Below are positions 34,800-44,026 of a stretch of DNA of 46,835 bases, one piece after another. Below the pieces are notes generated by a model, which was given only the letters and a program-made list of their open reading frames with translations, searched no databases and was not told the origin of the DNA. Within the stretch, counting starts at the first letter, position 1. Each line of letters begins with the position of its first letter. The DNA comes from Saprospiraceae bacterium. Lineage in GTDB: Bacteria > Bacteroidota > Bacteroidia > Chitinophagales > Saprospiraceae. The stretch covers positions 1 to 46,835 of the forward strand of contig JANQHF010000042.1 in NCBI GenBank assembly GCA_028282725.1. The letters run 5' to 3'. Made by a program: the position numbers and the translations under genes.

Positions 34800-34847
34800 C
34801 TGACTACATATTTCGAAAAATGTATCTTACAAATCAAATTGCAACCA

Positions 34848-34855
34848 TATTTTTG
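34848..34855 (+). promoter_or_regulatory. -7 promoter element before the lipoprotein gene at 34899
   Basis: TATTTTTG matches TAnnTTTG exactly, 43 bp before ATG 34899 in the divergent intergenic region. A TTG at the usual -33 distance is not seen. Confidence 0.4.
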
Positions 34856-34898
34856 ACTTGGTTGATTTCATATTTCTTTTGTTTCTAAAGATTCCCAG

Positions 34899-35798
34899 AT
34901 GTCCTCAGCTGTAAATAAACTGTATATACTTCTTACAATTGCCATTTGCCTATCCTGTGAACCCAAACTGAGTACGCAGTCCTCGACTATGGACTTTGAA
35001 AAATTATCCACCATGGGTAATGCTGTCAGGTTATCTCCTGATATCATGGAGACATCGGGATTGTCATTGGATAATGGAATGTTGTGGACACATAATGATA
35101 ATGGTAACAAGGCATTCCTCTTTCAGTTTGACAAGGATAGCGGGAAGATTTTGCGGAGTGTAAAGATCGATGAGATCAAGAACAACGACTGGGAAGAAAT
35201 TGAAATGGACAGTACGCACGTCTACATTGGGGATATTGGCAACAATGCAGGTGACAGGAAGAACCTGCGGATTTGCATGTTGGAGAAACAACTCTTGTAT
35301 GAGACCGATGTCGTGGAAATCGAGCCTCAGAAAATTCGATTTCATTTTCCCGGTCAACCGGATAAGCTGAAGAATAATGGACATGACTATGATGTCGAGG
35401 CATTTCTAGTTCTGGAAGACAGTGTATACATTTTTACAAAGAATTGGTTGTCGAATACCTGCAACCTCTATGCAGTACCTAAAAAGGAAGGGACATGGGA
35501 TGCACGATTTATTTCAAGTTTTGATACGCAGGGCTTGATCACATCGGCAACAGTAAACGAAACGTTCAGTAAGATCATTCTCCTCGGCTACAACCGCGGA
35601 AAACCACAAAGACCATTTATTTGGATCCTGGAAGGATTCAGCAAGGACGATTTTTTCAATGGTTCAAAAAAGAGATACAACCTGAATTTCTTTGCACAGA
35701 CCGAAGCCATTGCCATAGTGGATGACCATCTGGTAGTCACATCAGAAGGGAATAAGACAACACCACCCAAATTATACAGATTGCCGATTCCTGATTAG
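34899..35798 (+). CDS. Lipoprotein, possible beta-propeller, unknown function
   Basis: 299 residues. Signal peptide with lipobox AICLSC and lipidated Cys20. The mature part repeats short blade-like units such as SGLSLDNGMLWTHNDNGNKA, THVYIGDIGNNAGDRKN, DSVYIFTKNW and DDHLVVTSEG, suggesting a small propeller of the type seen in PQQ- or SdiA-regulated-like proteins. Role unknown. Its stop codon overlaps the stop of the convergent hydrolase-OsmC gene by a few bases. Confidence 0.72.
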   Translation: MSSAVNKLYILLTIAICLSCEPKLSTQSSTMDFEKLSTMGNAVRLSPDIMETSGLSLDNGMLWTHNDNGNKAFLFQFDKDSGKILRSVKIDEIKNNDWEEIEMDSTHVYIGDIGNNAGDRKNLRICMLEKQLLYETDVVEIEPQKIRFHFPGQPDKLKNNGHDYDVEAFLVLEDSVYIFTKNWLSNTCNLYAVPKKEGTWDARFISSFDTQGLITSATVNETFSKIILLGYNRGKPQRPFIWILEGFSKDDFFNGSKKRYNLNFFAQTEAIAIVDDHLVVTSEGNKTTPPKLYRLPIPD

Positions 35799-37045
35799 TG
35801 ACCTTTCGTTATTGTCCACTCCTCTTCGCCGGTTAATCGGGTCGCAAACACCTGTGGATTGGCCAGTGTGCGGTGGATAGGACATTTGTTGGCAATTTCC
35901 ATCAGTCGCTTTCTTTGTTCGGCATCCAGATCGCCTTCTAATTTGATGATCCTTTCAAACCGATCGATCTTTCCGGTCTTCGGGTCCAGATTGGTCATGT
36001 CTTCATAATAGAATGTTGTTTTGCGATGAGACAAGTGAACCTGGACTCTTTCCAGGGGCCATTTTTTGCGCTTGGCATACATCTGAAGGGTCATGGCAGT
36101 ACAGGCTCCCAAACTTGCATTCAACAATTCGTAAGGTGAAGGTCCGAAGTCATTTCCACCGAATTCTTCAGGCTCATCAGCAACAATGCCATGTCTTCCT
36201 GCCTGGATATCTGCCGTATAAATATCTTGCTTGTCCAACTGAACGACGACTTGTTCGTCCGTTTTGAGTTCTTCCCTTTCGTGAAAGTCAACATATCTTT
36301 TGACCCATGAAGAGATCACCTGTCCGGCATAGAATGCATCATCTTTTGAAGTGAGCATATGATCTGCTCCATCAAGTGTCACAAAGGACTTCGGGTGTCT
36401 TGCGAGTTTGTATATATGAGCCGCGTTATCAATTTCTACGATCCGGTCTTGAGGAGAGTGCATAACGAGGATGGCCTTCCTTAAATTTTTGATTACATCG
36501 ATGTGATTTTGTGCCTTCAAATCATCCAAAAACTGTTTTTTAATTTCAAAGACCCTTCCTCCGATATCGACCCTGGCACATCCCTTTGCTTCGATTTCCT
36601 CCACACTTTCCCGTAGCAGATGAGTTACATGCTCGGGATAGGATGGTGCGCCAATCGTAACGATAGCCTTAATGGAGTGGAGTTGGCTTCCTGCAAACAA
36701 TGAGGCTGCACCCCCGAGGCTGTGACCGATGATTATAGAAGGTGGAGTGTAATGTTGCTCAAGGAATTGTGCCGCTGAAATCAGATCATCCACGTTGGAT
36801 GTGAAATTGGTATCAGCAAAGTCACCTTCACTTTCACCCAATCCCGTGAAATCAAATCGCAGGACAGCTACTCCATTCAAGGTCAGTGCTCTACTAATAT
36901 GTCGCGCTGATTTGAGGTTCTTATTTCCCGTAAAGACGTGTGCAAAAATGGCAAATGGATAAGGACCCTTGCTCAGCGGCCAGTCAATTCTGGCTGACAA
37001 TTCATAACCGTTGTTATTGACAAATTGAATTTTTTCGGATGGCAT
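35795..37045 (-). CDS. Fused alpha/beta hydrolase-OsmC protein
   Basis: 416 residues, two domains. Residues 1 to about 265: alpha/beta hydrolase with nucleophile Ser109 in GHSLGGA, an oxyanion-type FAHVFTGN, and the C-terminal Asp/His pair suggested by SPQDRIVEID and GADHMLTS. Residues about 275-416: OsmC/Ohr-like peroxidase with the first cysteine in SLGACTAMTLQMYA and the second in NKCPIHRTL, the two redox residues of that family. Such fusions are known from other bacteria and may combine esterase with organic-hydroperoxide removal. Probably cytoplasmic, single gene; it is divergent from the SUI1-type gene. Confidence 0.9.
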   Translation of the reverse strand: MPSEKIQFVNNNGYELSARIDWPLSKGPYPFAIFAHVFTGNKNLKSARHISRALTLNGVAVLRFDFTGLGESEGDFADTNFTSNVDDLISAAQFLEQHYTPPSIIIGHSLGGAASLFAGSQLHSIKAIVTIGAPSYPEHVTHLLRESVEEIEAKGCARVDIGGRVFEIKKQFLDDLKAQNHIDVIKNLRKAILVMHSPQDRIVEIDNAAHIYKLARHPKSFVTLDGADHMLTSKDDAFYAGQVISSWVKRYVDFHEREELKTDEQVVVQLDKQDIYTADIQAGRHGIVADEPEEFGGNDFGPSPYELLNASLGACTAMTLQMYAKRKKWPLERVQVHLSHRKTTFYYEDMTNLDPKTGKIDRFERIIKLEGDLDAEQRKRLMEIANKCPIHRTLANPQVFATRLTGEEEWTITKGH

Positions 37046-37105
37046 TTCAACAAGTTGTAATTAAGCAATAATGTACATATTTGTATGCAATATGCTTGTC
37101 GTACA

Positions 37106-37474
37106 ATGGCAAAAGACAAATTTTCAAAGCAAATATCCTGGGAAGAACTGCAGTCCATGGGAGACCCCAATGCAGATCCGATCATACCTCCCGAACAAAA
37201 AAGCAATGACGTGAAACCACGTAAGTCAATCAATGATGCCATCAGGGTGTATATAGAAAGAAAAGGAAGAGGTGGGAAGACCGTAACCCTCATTAAGGGA
37301 TTGTCTCTTGCCACCCCACAACTGGAAACATTGTGCAAGGAACTAAAGTCCAAATGTGGCGTGGGGGGTAAAGTGGAAGGCCGACAAGTAATGATCCAGG
37401 GGGACCAGAGAAAGAAGGTAATCCAGGCACTATTGTCCAAAGGTTATTCCGATGTCAAAAATGCAGGGGGTTAG
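37106..37474 (+). CDS. SUI1/YciH-family translation initiation factor
   Basis: 122 residues from ATG 37106 (MAKDKFSKQ). The C-terminal SUI1 (eIF1-like) domain is clear: IERKGRGGKTVTLIKGL, CKELKSKCGVGGKVEGRQVMIQGDQRKKV. The N-terminal 45 residues are charged and flexible. In bacteria YciH-type proteins bind the 30S subunit and influence initiation under stress. A longer frame from 37085 (MQYACRT) is less likely. Confidence 0.88.
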   Translation: MAKDKFSKQISWEELQSMGDPNADPIIPPEQKSNDVKPRKSINDAIRVYIERKGRGGKTVTLIKGLSLATPQLETLCKELKSKCGVGGKVEGRQVMIQGDQRKKVIQALLSKGYSDVKNAGG

Positions 37475-37520
37475 ACCAGTTGGCACAGGTAAGAAAATCC
37501 TCTTAACAACCGACTTTTAG

Positions 37521-37530
37521 CTGTTAACAG
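37521..37530. repeat. Perfect palindrome before a lipoprotein gene
   Basis: CTGTTAACAG, flanked by a second inverted pair, CTTAAC (about 37502-37507) and GTTAAG (about 37544-37549). It sits in the 128-bp gap between the SUI1 gene and the next lipoprotein gene. Regulatory role is only a guess. Confidence 0.25.
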
Positions 37531-37602
37531 GTAATAATATTGTGTTAAGTTGGCCAGAATTTCTTGATCTCATCCCGAAAGAAGCCATACCTTCAAAGAT
37601 GT

Positions 37603-38277
37603 ATGAAACAGCTACTTTCCTTTGGATTCCTGAGTCTTTGGTTATTATGCTCATGCGCCTCGCAACGAGCAGGTCAGATTTATCATCAGGTTCCCAATAA
37701 TGAAGTACAGTCCGCCATCATCAACGATAGTCTTTTTGAGATTGAATTAGCATACATCGGTGCAATCGGTCATTCGTATATTTTTGAATGTACTATTGTC
37801 AATCATTCGGAAGTAGTGCGAAAAGTGGATCATTCCATGTTTCAAATGGATGTGGGACAAAGAACCCTTCATACCATTGATGAAGACCACCTTGTCGAAC
37901 AACTAGTCGTGGATCGCAGGGAATTGCGTAAAGACAAAAAGACAACCACGATTTTATCGGGGATTATTGTGGGTGTAGCGGCCATTGCCGGAGTTTCAAG
38001 TGGAGCAAGCGTCGGTGAAATCCTTCTCTATAACACGGAGCCAATTTTCGGAATATTCGATGAAAGACGCTGGTACCAGAGAAATATAGAATCTGTCGAA
38101 GACGAAATCGAATATGTGCGATCTGCTCAATTCAAAAACACTCCGATTCAACCGAACCAGGACATTGTTAGAGACGTATTATTTCCAACCATTCGTATCA
38201 AGAATGACGTCGAGCTCGTATTTAACTATAAAGGAATAGAGTACATCTTCTTCTTTCCGCGGAAAGTCTTCAGGTGA
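37603..38277 (+). CDS. Lipoprotein of unknown function
   Basis: 224 residues from ATG 37603; a longer TTG start at 37564 adds a basic stretch without homology features. Signal peptide MKQLLSFGFLSLWLLCSC with lipidated Cys18 likely. A second hydrophobic stretch (TILSGIIVGVAAIAGVSSGA) occurs around residues 120-140, and the protein ends in a beta-rich segment (YKGIEYIFFFPRKV). No recognised domain. It precedes NhaD by 129 bp and is probably independent. Confidence 0.7.
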   Translation: MKQLLSFGFLSLWLLCSCASQRAGQIYHQVPNNEVQSAIINDSLFEIELAYIGAIGHSYIFECTIVNHSEVVRKVDHSMFQMDVGQRTLHTIDEDHLVEQLVVDRRELRKDKKTTTILSGIIVGVAAIAGVSSGASVGEILLYNTEPIFGIFDERRWYQRNIESVEDEIEYVRSAQFKNTPIQPNQDIVRDVLFPTIRIKNDVELVFNYKGIEYIFFFPRKVFR

Positions 38278-38406
38278 AGAGGAGGCCAATTTCCTGCCTT
38301 TATTCCCCCTCAATTTTATTTTGATTTAAGTCGGGTTATTTTACTAGAATTCAGAAGCAAAAGGTTATAATTATATTTTAATCCAATCTGAGATAAAAGA
38401 GCTGAT

Positions 38407-39735
38407 ATGTTTACAGGAGTGATCATTTGTTTCATTATTGGTTACATGGTTATTGTCTTTGAGCACCCTCTCAAACTCGATAAGACAGTGCCTGCTCTGA
38501 TCATGGGGGCATTCTGTTGGGCCCTCATTTCCATAGGTCATCTGGAAGTGTATGATCACCACGGACATGCCCTGCATGGCGAGGACTATTACAAGGATTT
38601 GAGTGGTGTGTTGTTACATCATGTTGGCAAGACTGCCGAAATTCTCATTTTCCTGATTGGAGCAATGACCATTGTAGAGTTGATCGATTTACATCGTGGT
38701 TTTTCAGTGATTACACGACGAATCAAGACCAACAGCAAAAAGAAGATGCTTTGGTTAATTTGCATTCTTGCATTCTTCCTTTCCGCTACACTGGACAATC
38801 TTGCTTCTACCATTGTTTTGGTTTCTTTACTTCGAAGATTGGTGCCTGATCGAATTGAGCGTCTTTGGTTTGTTTCTATGGCGGTCATTGCGGCTAATGC
38901 CGGAGGGGCGTGGTCACCTATAGGGGATGTTACGACGACGATGCTGTGGATAGGCGAAAAAGTCAGTACCGTTGGTCTGATTGTCAATTTGGTCATCCCA
39001 TCTTTGGTCTGCTTTGCCATACCCACTTTCCTGGCTTCTATGACCAAACCCTTTCAGGGAAGCATCAATCTCGCTTCCGTGGAGAACAATAAGGAACGCA
39101 GACAAATGGACATTTTGAGTAGCAGAACCATGCTCTTTGTGGGTATCGGTGGCCTGATATCCGTACCTATCTTTAAGGCTATAACCCATATGCCTCCTTA
39201 CATCGGGATGATGCTTGCTTTAGGTATCGTCTGGCTGGTATCCGAATACATACATCCGGAAGAAGACTTTGATGAAGAGAGAAAACATCTGTACAGTGCT
39301 CACACCGCACTTTCAAGAATCGAAATGTCAAGTATACTTTTTTTCCTCGGAATCCTGATGGCAGTAGGTTCGTTGGAAACACTGGGGATCTTGCAGCACC
39401 TGGCCATAGAATTGGATAAGGCCTTGCCCTCGCAAGACCTGGTCGTCATCCTGCTTGGTATTTTTTCGGCCATAATTGATAATGTTCCGCTGGTTGCTGC
39501 CTCCATGGGTATGTATGATTTCCCGATGGATGATAAAATCTGGCATTTCATTGCCTACGCCGCCGGTACAGGCGGAAGTATGTTGATCATCGGTTCTGCT
39601 GCAGGAGTCGCAGCTATGGGTATGGAAAGGATTGATTTTATCTGGTATATGAAGAAAGTCAGTTGGTTGGCCTTTCTTGGTTTCGCAGGCGGCGCGATCA
39701 CCTACCTTGTATTGTATTCCCTTGTCCTGTCTTAA
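38407..39735 (+). CDS. nhaD: NhaD-type sodium/proton antiporter
   Basis: 442-residue inner-membrane protein with eleven to twelve helices. Family landmarks are ATLDNLASTIVLVSLLRR, ANAGGAWSPIGDVTTTMLW and the late AIIDNVPLVAASMGMYD, with conserved acidic and polar residues in the ion-binding unwound regions. It exports Na+ (or Li+) in exchange for protons, common in marine or halotolerant bacteria. The first external loop contains an unusual His/Asp-rich piece (YDHHGHALHGEDYY). The following TfoX-type gene starts 9 bp after its stop and may be co-transcribed. Confidence 0.9.
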   Translation: MFTGVIICFIIGYMVIVFEHPLKLDKTVPALIMGAFCWALISIGHLEVYDHHGHALHGEDYYKDLSGVLLHHVGKTAEILIFLIGAMTIVELIDLHRGFSVITRRIKTNSKKKMLWLICILAFFLSATLDNLASTIVLVSLLRRLVPDRIERLWFVSMAVIAANAGGAWSPIGDVTTTMLWIGEKVSTVGLIVNLVIPSLVCFAIPTFLASMTKPFQGSINLASVENNKERRQMDILSSRTMLFVGIGGLISVPIFKAITHMPPYIGMMLALGIVWLVSEYIHPEEDFDEERKHLYSAHTALSRIEMSSILFFLGILMAVGSLETLGILQHLAIELDKALPSQDLVVILLGIFSAIIDNVPLVAASMGMYDFPMDDKIWHFIAYAAGTGGSMLIIGSAAGVAAMGMERIDFIWYMKKVSWLAFLGFAGGAITYLVLYSLVLS

Positions 39736-39744
39736 AGGAAAACT

Positions 39745-40095
39745 ATGGCCTACGACGAGTTATTGGCAGAACGAATTGGCAGAATCTTCCGGGAAAAGGG
39801 TATTGTCGCGGTGGAAAAGAAAATGATGGGTGGTCTCTGTTACATGGTTGATGGTAAGATGTGTGTAGGCATTGTCAAAGATGAACTTATGGCGAGAGTG
39901 GGTACGGAGGTCTATGAAGCCTGCCTGGAACGGAGTGGCTGTAAAGAAATGAATTTTACCGGTAGGCCGATGAAAGGTTATGTTTTTATAGAACCTCAAG
40001 CCATCGATCTGGATGAAGAACTGGAATACTATGTTCAGTTAGCTATTGACTTTAATCCTCTTGCCAAAAGCAGTAAGAAAAAATCCAGAAAATAG
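39745..40095 (+). CDS. TfoX/Sxy N-terminal domain protein
   Basis: 116 residues matching only the N-terminal domain of TfoX/Sxy: MAYDELLAERIGRIFREKG, KKMMGGLCYMVDGKMCVGI and GRPMKGYVFIEP. The C-terminal domain present in full TfoX competence regulators is absent. Single-domain versions are widespread in Bacteroidota and their role is unclear, so a link with competence should not be assumed. The tail is lysine-rich (SSKKKSRK). It follows nhaD closely. Confidence 0.85.
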   Translation: MAYDELLAERIGRIFREKGIVAVEKKMMGGLCYMVDGKMCVGIVKDELMARVGTEVYEACLERSGCKEMNFTGRPMKGYVFIEPQAIDLDEELEYYVQLAIDFNPLAKSSKKKSRK

Positions 40096-40226
40096 ATCGA
40101 TTCATTTTCCCCGACGGGCAGCAAAATATTTGATCATATCGTATTTCAAGGGTCCGAAATATTTCCGGGCATTTTAAACTACTGAAGAGGTATTTGTCTA
40201 TTATTGCCTTTTTTCTACTCTGATAT

Positions 40227-42929
40227 ATGTTGAAGAGAAAGTATATTCTGATCCTGACGGCCATCTTCTTGGCACAATTCAGCGTGGGTCAGACTACCGT
40301 AAAAAGAGCTTCCGTCAGTTATCAGAATCAGACAATGCGGGAGATTCTGGAAGGACTGGAAGAGACGTTTCAAGTGTCAATTTTTCATAAGAATGAATCC
40401 TGGCTGGACTTGAGGAATTCAATGTCTATTGAAGACAAAACAATAGACGAAGCACTTGAGCAACTGCTCTCCGAGACCACTAACGGATTTCTTGATTATC
40501 GGGGATATGCCAAGATCATAGCTCCCAGGCTGTTGATCGAACAGGAGTATTCGTCTGATTATTACAAGGCCCTGGAGGGCAGTCTATCTCAAAGCCAGGA
40601 CCAGGAAACCCGGAAGGTTGGTTCCATCGAACAATTGAATCCAAATGGGTTGGCCATTCTGACCGGAACCGTCATTGATGCCCAGATTGAAGAACCAATC
40701 ATCGGTGCTACCATAATCATTGAAGAAACAGACTTCGGTACCACTTCTGACGAGAATGGCCGGTTTGAGATCGAAAACATTCCTGCTGGGGTACATCAGG
40801 TAAGAGTCTCGTTTTTGGGCTATGCCGAGCATCTGCAGGAAATTGAGATCCTCGGCGATGGTACTTACCCAGTATTATTATACAAGGATGCCATCCAGTT
40901 GAGTGAGGTTACGATACGTGCCAGGTCGGCTGATGAAAGTGTGCAAAACGTACAGATCGGAGTGGAAACTATGGATGTTCAGACGATTGAGAAACTACCC
41001 ACCTTCCTGGGAGAAGTCGACGTGGTCAAGAGTTTCTTATTGCAACCTGGCGTCAGCACAGTCGGAGAAGGTGCCTCCGGGTTTAATGTTCGCGGTGGCA
41101 ATGTGGATCAAAACCTGATCCTTCAGGATGAAGCCATTCTATTTAATTCATCACATGCCCTGGGCTTCTTTTCAACCTTTAATTCTGATTTGATTCGAAA
41201 AGTTGACCTCTACAAGGCAAACATTCCGGCACAATTCGGAGGTAGATTGGTATCTGTTTTGGATGTAGAAATGCGTGATGGGAACCTGGAAGAATTCAAG
41301 ATAAAAGGTGGTATCGGACCGATTTCCAGCAGACTTGCGGTGGAAGGTCCCATTGTAAAGAACAAGGTATCTTTTATTGGTGGATTTCGCTCCTCCTATA
41401 CGGATTGGTTTCTTCAGAGGTTGAATAATCCCGAATTAAAGAGAAGTTCTTCCTTTTTCTATGATGGTAATCTACGCATCATTGCGAGGCCAAATGAACG
41501 GCATACTTTTGCGCTTTCGGGTTATATTTCCGCAGACGATTTTACATATAACGACGAGTTTGGTTTTGATTATACCACTCAATTTGCGGAGCTCAATTAT
41601 CGCTTTCTGATCAACGATAATGTGATTAATAATTTATCAGTTGTTGGAAGTACATATGAATCGACACAACTGAATCTTGGTGGTATAGATGCCGCACAAA
41701 TCGACAATGACGTCTCTTACATCAAGATCAAAGAATCTTTGAAAATGGTCCCATCCGACGAATTGGAAATCAATCTGGGGGCATCCATGATCAATTATTT
41801 CGTTAAACCTGGCACGAGATCTCCACTGGGTGATTTATCAGTGATCCGACCGGTTACCCTGGAGCAGGAAGAAGGAAGGGAGTCCGCCGTTTTTGGAGAT
41901 GCGATTTTCAACCTGAGTGATGGATTCCAGATCTCTGGTGGAGCGAGGCTATCCTACTACCAGTTTTTAGGGCCTCATGAGGAGTTTCAATATGAAAATC
42001 CTTTGAGACCCAGCGTGAGCGAAATTTTGAGTACCGAAACCAAAACGGGCACTGTAGCCAGTTATACTGCTGTGGAACCACGGGTATCTATGCGGCTCAA
42101 TATTACGGATCAGTCAAGTATAAAAGCCGGCTACAGCAGAACTTCTCAATTTATCAGTCAAATTTTTAATACGGATTCACCAACGCCAACTTCTCAATGG
42201 CAATTGAGTACCCGCTATATCAAACCATTCCGTTCGCATAATGTATCGTTGGGTGTTTTCAGAAATTCCGATGACAACATCTGGGAAACAAGTATTGAAG
42301 TTTATGGAAGAAAAATCGATCAACTGTTTGACTTCGTTGATTTTGCGACACTCCTTGTAAATGATCACCTCGAAACTGATTTGCTCGAAGGGGAGGGACG
42401 CGCCATAGGAGCAGAATTGAGCATTAAAAAACATGCTGGCGAGATAAATGGCTGGTTCAGTTATACTTATGCGCGTTCCCAACGTAAGGTAGAAGGTATT
42501 AATGGAGGAGATTGGTATTTCAGCAATTTTGATAAAACACATGATGCTTCGCTGATCCTCAACTATAACCCGAATCAAAGAAATACTTTTTCGATCAACG
42601 TTAACTACAGTACAGGCAGACCGACTACTCCACCTGTGGGTAACTTCATTACCACAAATGGTATCGTCATCCCGATTTATTCCAGTAGGAATTCCGATAG
42701 AATTCCCGATTACTTCCGAATTGATTTGGCCTATACAGTTGGTCAGGGGTATAAAAAGAATAAAAAGTTCAGAACGAGTTGGACATTCTCTGTATTCAAT
42801 GTCCTGGGTAGAAGAAATCCTTTTTCTGTTTTCTTCACGAGGGCCCCATTCGAACGTGTTCAAGCAAACAGACTGGCAATACTGGGCTCCGTATTTCCTT
42901 CTTTAACCGCAAATTTTGAACTCTTATGA
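40227..42929 (+). CDS. TonB-dependent outer-membrane receptor with STN and carboxypeptidase-like domains
   Basis: 900 residues. Signal peptide about 1-21; STN-type secretin/TonB N-terminal domain about 25-100 (MREILEGLEETFQVSIFH, IDEALEQLL); CarboxypepD_reg-like domain about 143-225 (LTGTVIDAQIEEPIIGATI, NIPAGVHQVRVSFLGY); plug about 240-350 (GFNVRGGNVDQNLILQDE); then a 22-strand-type barrel to the C-terminus ending in Leu-rich ANFELL. The STN domain often signals through FecI/FecR sigma pairs, but none is adjacent. First gene of a three-gene outer-membrane module with the following DUF4249 lipoprotein (4-bp overlap). Substrate unknown. Confidence 0.93.
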   Translation: MLKRKYILILTAIFLAQFSVGQTTVKRASVSYQNQTMREILEGLEETFQVSIFHKNESWLDLRNSMSIEDKTIDEALEQLLSETTNGFLDYRGYAKIIAPRLLIEQEYSSDYYKALEGSLSQSQDQETRKVGSIEQLNPNGLAILTGTVIDAQIEEPIIGATIIIEETDFGTTSDENGRFEIENIPAGVHQVRVSFLGYAEHLQEIEILGDGTYPVLLYKDAIQLSEVTIRARSADESVQNVQIGVETMDVQTIEKLPTFLGEVDVVKSFLLQPGVSTVGEGASGFNVRGGNVDQNLILQDEAILFNSSHALGFFSTFNSDLIRKVDLYKANIPAQFGGRLVSVLDVEMRDGNLEEFKIKGGIGPISSRLAVEGPIVKNKVSFIGGFRSSYTDWFLQRLNNPELKRSSSFFYDGNLRIIARPNERHTFALSGYISADDFTYNDEFGFDYTTQFAELNYRFLINDNVINNLSVVGSTYESTQLNLGGIDAAQIDNDVSYIKIKESLKMVPSDELEINLGASMINYFVKPGTRSPLGDLSVIRPVTLEQEEGRESAVFGDAIFNLSDGFQISGGARLSYYQFLGPHEEFQYENPLRPSVSEILSTETKTGTVASYTAVEPRVSMRLNITDQSSIKAGYSRTSQFISQIFNTDSPTPTSQWQLSTRYIKPFRSHNVSLGVFRNSDDNIWETSIEVYGRKIDQLFDFVDFATLLVNDHLETDLLEGEGRAIGAELSIKKHAGEINGWFSYTYARSQRKVEGINGGDWYFSNFDKTHDASLILNYNPNQRNTFSINVNYSTGRPTTPPVGNFITTNGIVIPIYSSRNSDRIPDYFRIDLAYTVGQGYKKNKKFRTSWTFSVFNVLGRRNPFSVFFTRAPFERVQANRLAILGSVFPSLTANFELL

Positions 42930-44020
42930 TCGGAAGAAGTGCAAAACGTGCAGGTTTGATTCTGACGCTATTTTTGATCAGTGTTACCGCTTGTATCGAT
43001 CCCATCGACTTTGATGTTCCGGCTGGTCTGAGCGATAGTCTTGTCATGCAAGGCAGGGTGGTGAAGGGAAATCCTTCATTTTTTGAATTGAATATTTCCA
43101 GGTTATTTGACTTTAGTCCGGAGTCGCGGCAACCGGTCAGTGTCAGAAAGGTCGTTTTTTCGGACACAAACAATAATGAAATGGAAGTGGAAACGAATTC
43201 TCCCGGCACCTATCGGCTGGTGCTCGACGAAACGACTGAGATACAGGCCGAAGTAGGTATGGGATACATGATCAGGGTTGAAACCTTTGACAATCGAATT
43301 TATGAATCCACGGTGGACGTGATGACACCTGTACCTGATCCGATCGGGTTGAATGTATCAACTAAGGAGGAATTGGTTCTGGATCCGTTAGAGAGATTTG
43401 TTCCGGAACCAAGAATTCTTCTTTCCATTGATTCTGAAATTCTTCCCAATTCAGCAGGAATGTACTGGGAAGTAAATAATGTATTCAAGTTTACCGATTC
43501 TCCCCCGGATACCACCTTCGTGAAGCTGAAGACATGTTATTTAAATAAGTTGGCAAGTGTTAATGATATCCATGTTTTGGATCCTGAATTGATTTCCGGA
43601 AATAGGATTGAAGGATTTGAGTTGGGCATTAGTCCGATAGATTTCCGTTTTTATGAAGGATTATATTATGAAGTTCGTCAATACTCCCTGAGCGAAGGTG
43701 CCTTCAGGTATTGGAATGGCATAGATATACTGAGTGAGCGGGAGGGCAATATGTTTGATGGTCCCGTGGGTGAAGTAGAGAGTAACCTGATCAATATCAA
43801 TGATCCGGAAGACTTTGTATTCGGCTACTTTTTTGCGACTGAAGAAAAACTGATCCGTGTCAGGGTGCCACAGTCCCTGGTTGGTAATCCGGGCCCGTTT
43901 TGTCCTCCGGAAGGTCCTTCGAGTGCCGGGCCGGGTGGAGGATGTATTTGGGGTCTTTGCTGTGATTGCCTGATCGATGAATCAGCCAGTCTTGAAAGAC
44001 CGTCTTACTGGGAAGATTAG
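42926..44020 (+). CDS. DUF4249-family lipoprotein
   Basis: 364 residues. Signal peptide with lipobox ISVTAC and lipidated Cys23. The mature protein follows the DUF4249 pattern: LVMQGRVVKGNPSFFELNIS, then YRLVLDETTEIQAEVGMGY and IRVETFDNRIYESTVDVM, ending in a Cys-rich motif (CIWGLCCDCLID, then RPSYWED) typical of the family C-terminus. DUF4249 genes usually follow TonB-dependent receptors, as here, so it probably is the surface or periplasmic lipoprotein partner of that receptor. Four-base overlap with the receptor gene and 6-bp spacing to the next indicate one operon. Confidence 0.9.
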   Translation: MIGRSAKRAGLILTLFLISVTACIDPIDFDVPAGLSDSLVMQGRVVKGNPSFFELNISRLFDFSPESRQPVSVRKVVFSDTNNNEMEVETNSPGTYRLVLDETTEIQAEVGMGYMIRVETFDNRIYESTVDVMTPVPDPIGLNVSTKEELVLDPLERFVPEPRILLSIDSEILPNSAGMYWEVNNVFKFTDSPPDTTFVKLKTCYLNKLASVNDIHVLDPELISGNRIEGFELGISPIDFRFYEGLYYEVRQYSLSEGAFRYWNGIDILSEREGNMFDGPVGEVESNLININDPEDFVFGYFFATEEKLIRVRVPQSLVGNPGPFCPPEGPSSAGPGGGCIWGLCCDCLIDESASLERPSYWED

Positions 44021-44026
44021 AAAAAA

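Noticed and set aside
42177-42863. 228-residue open frame antisense to the TonB receptor
   Set aside because: Overlaps the well-supported barrel coding sequence; amino-acid pattern is not protein-like.
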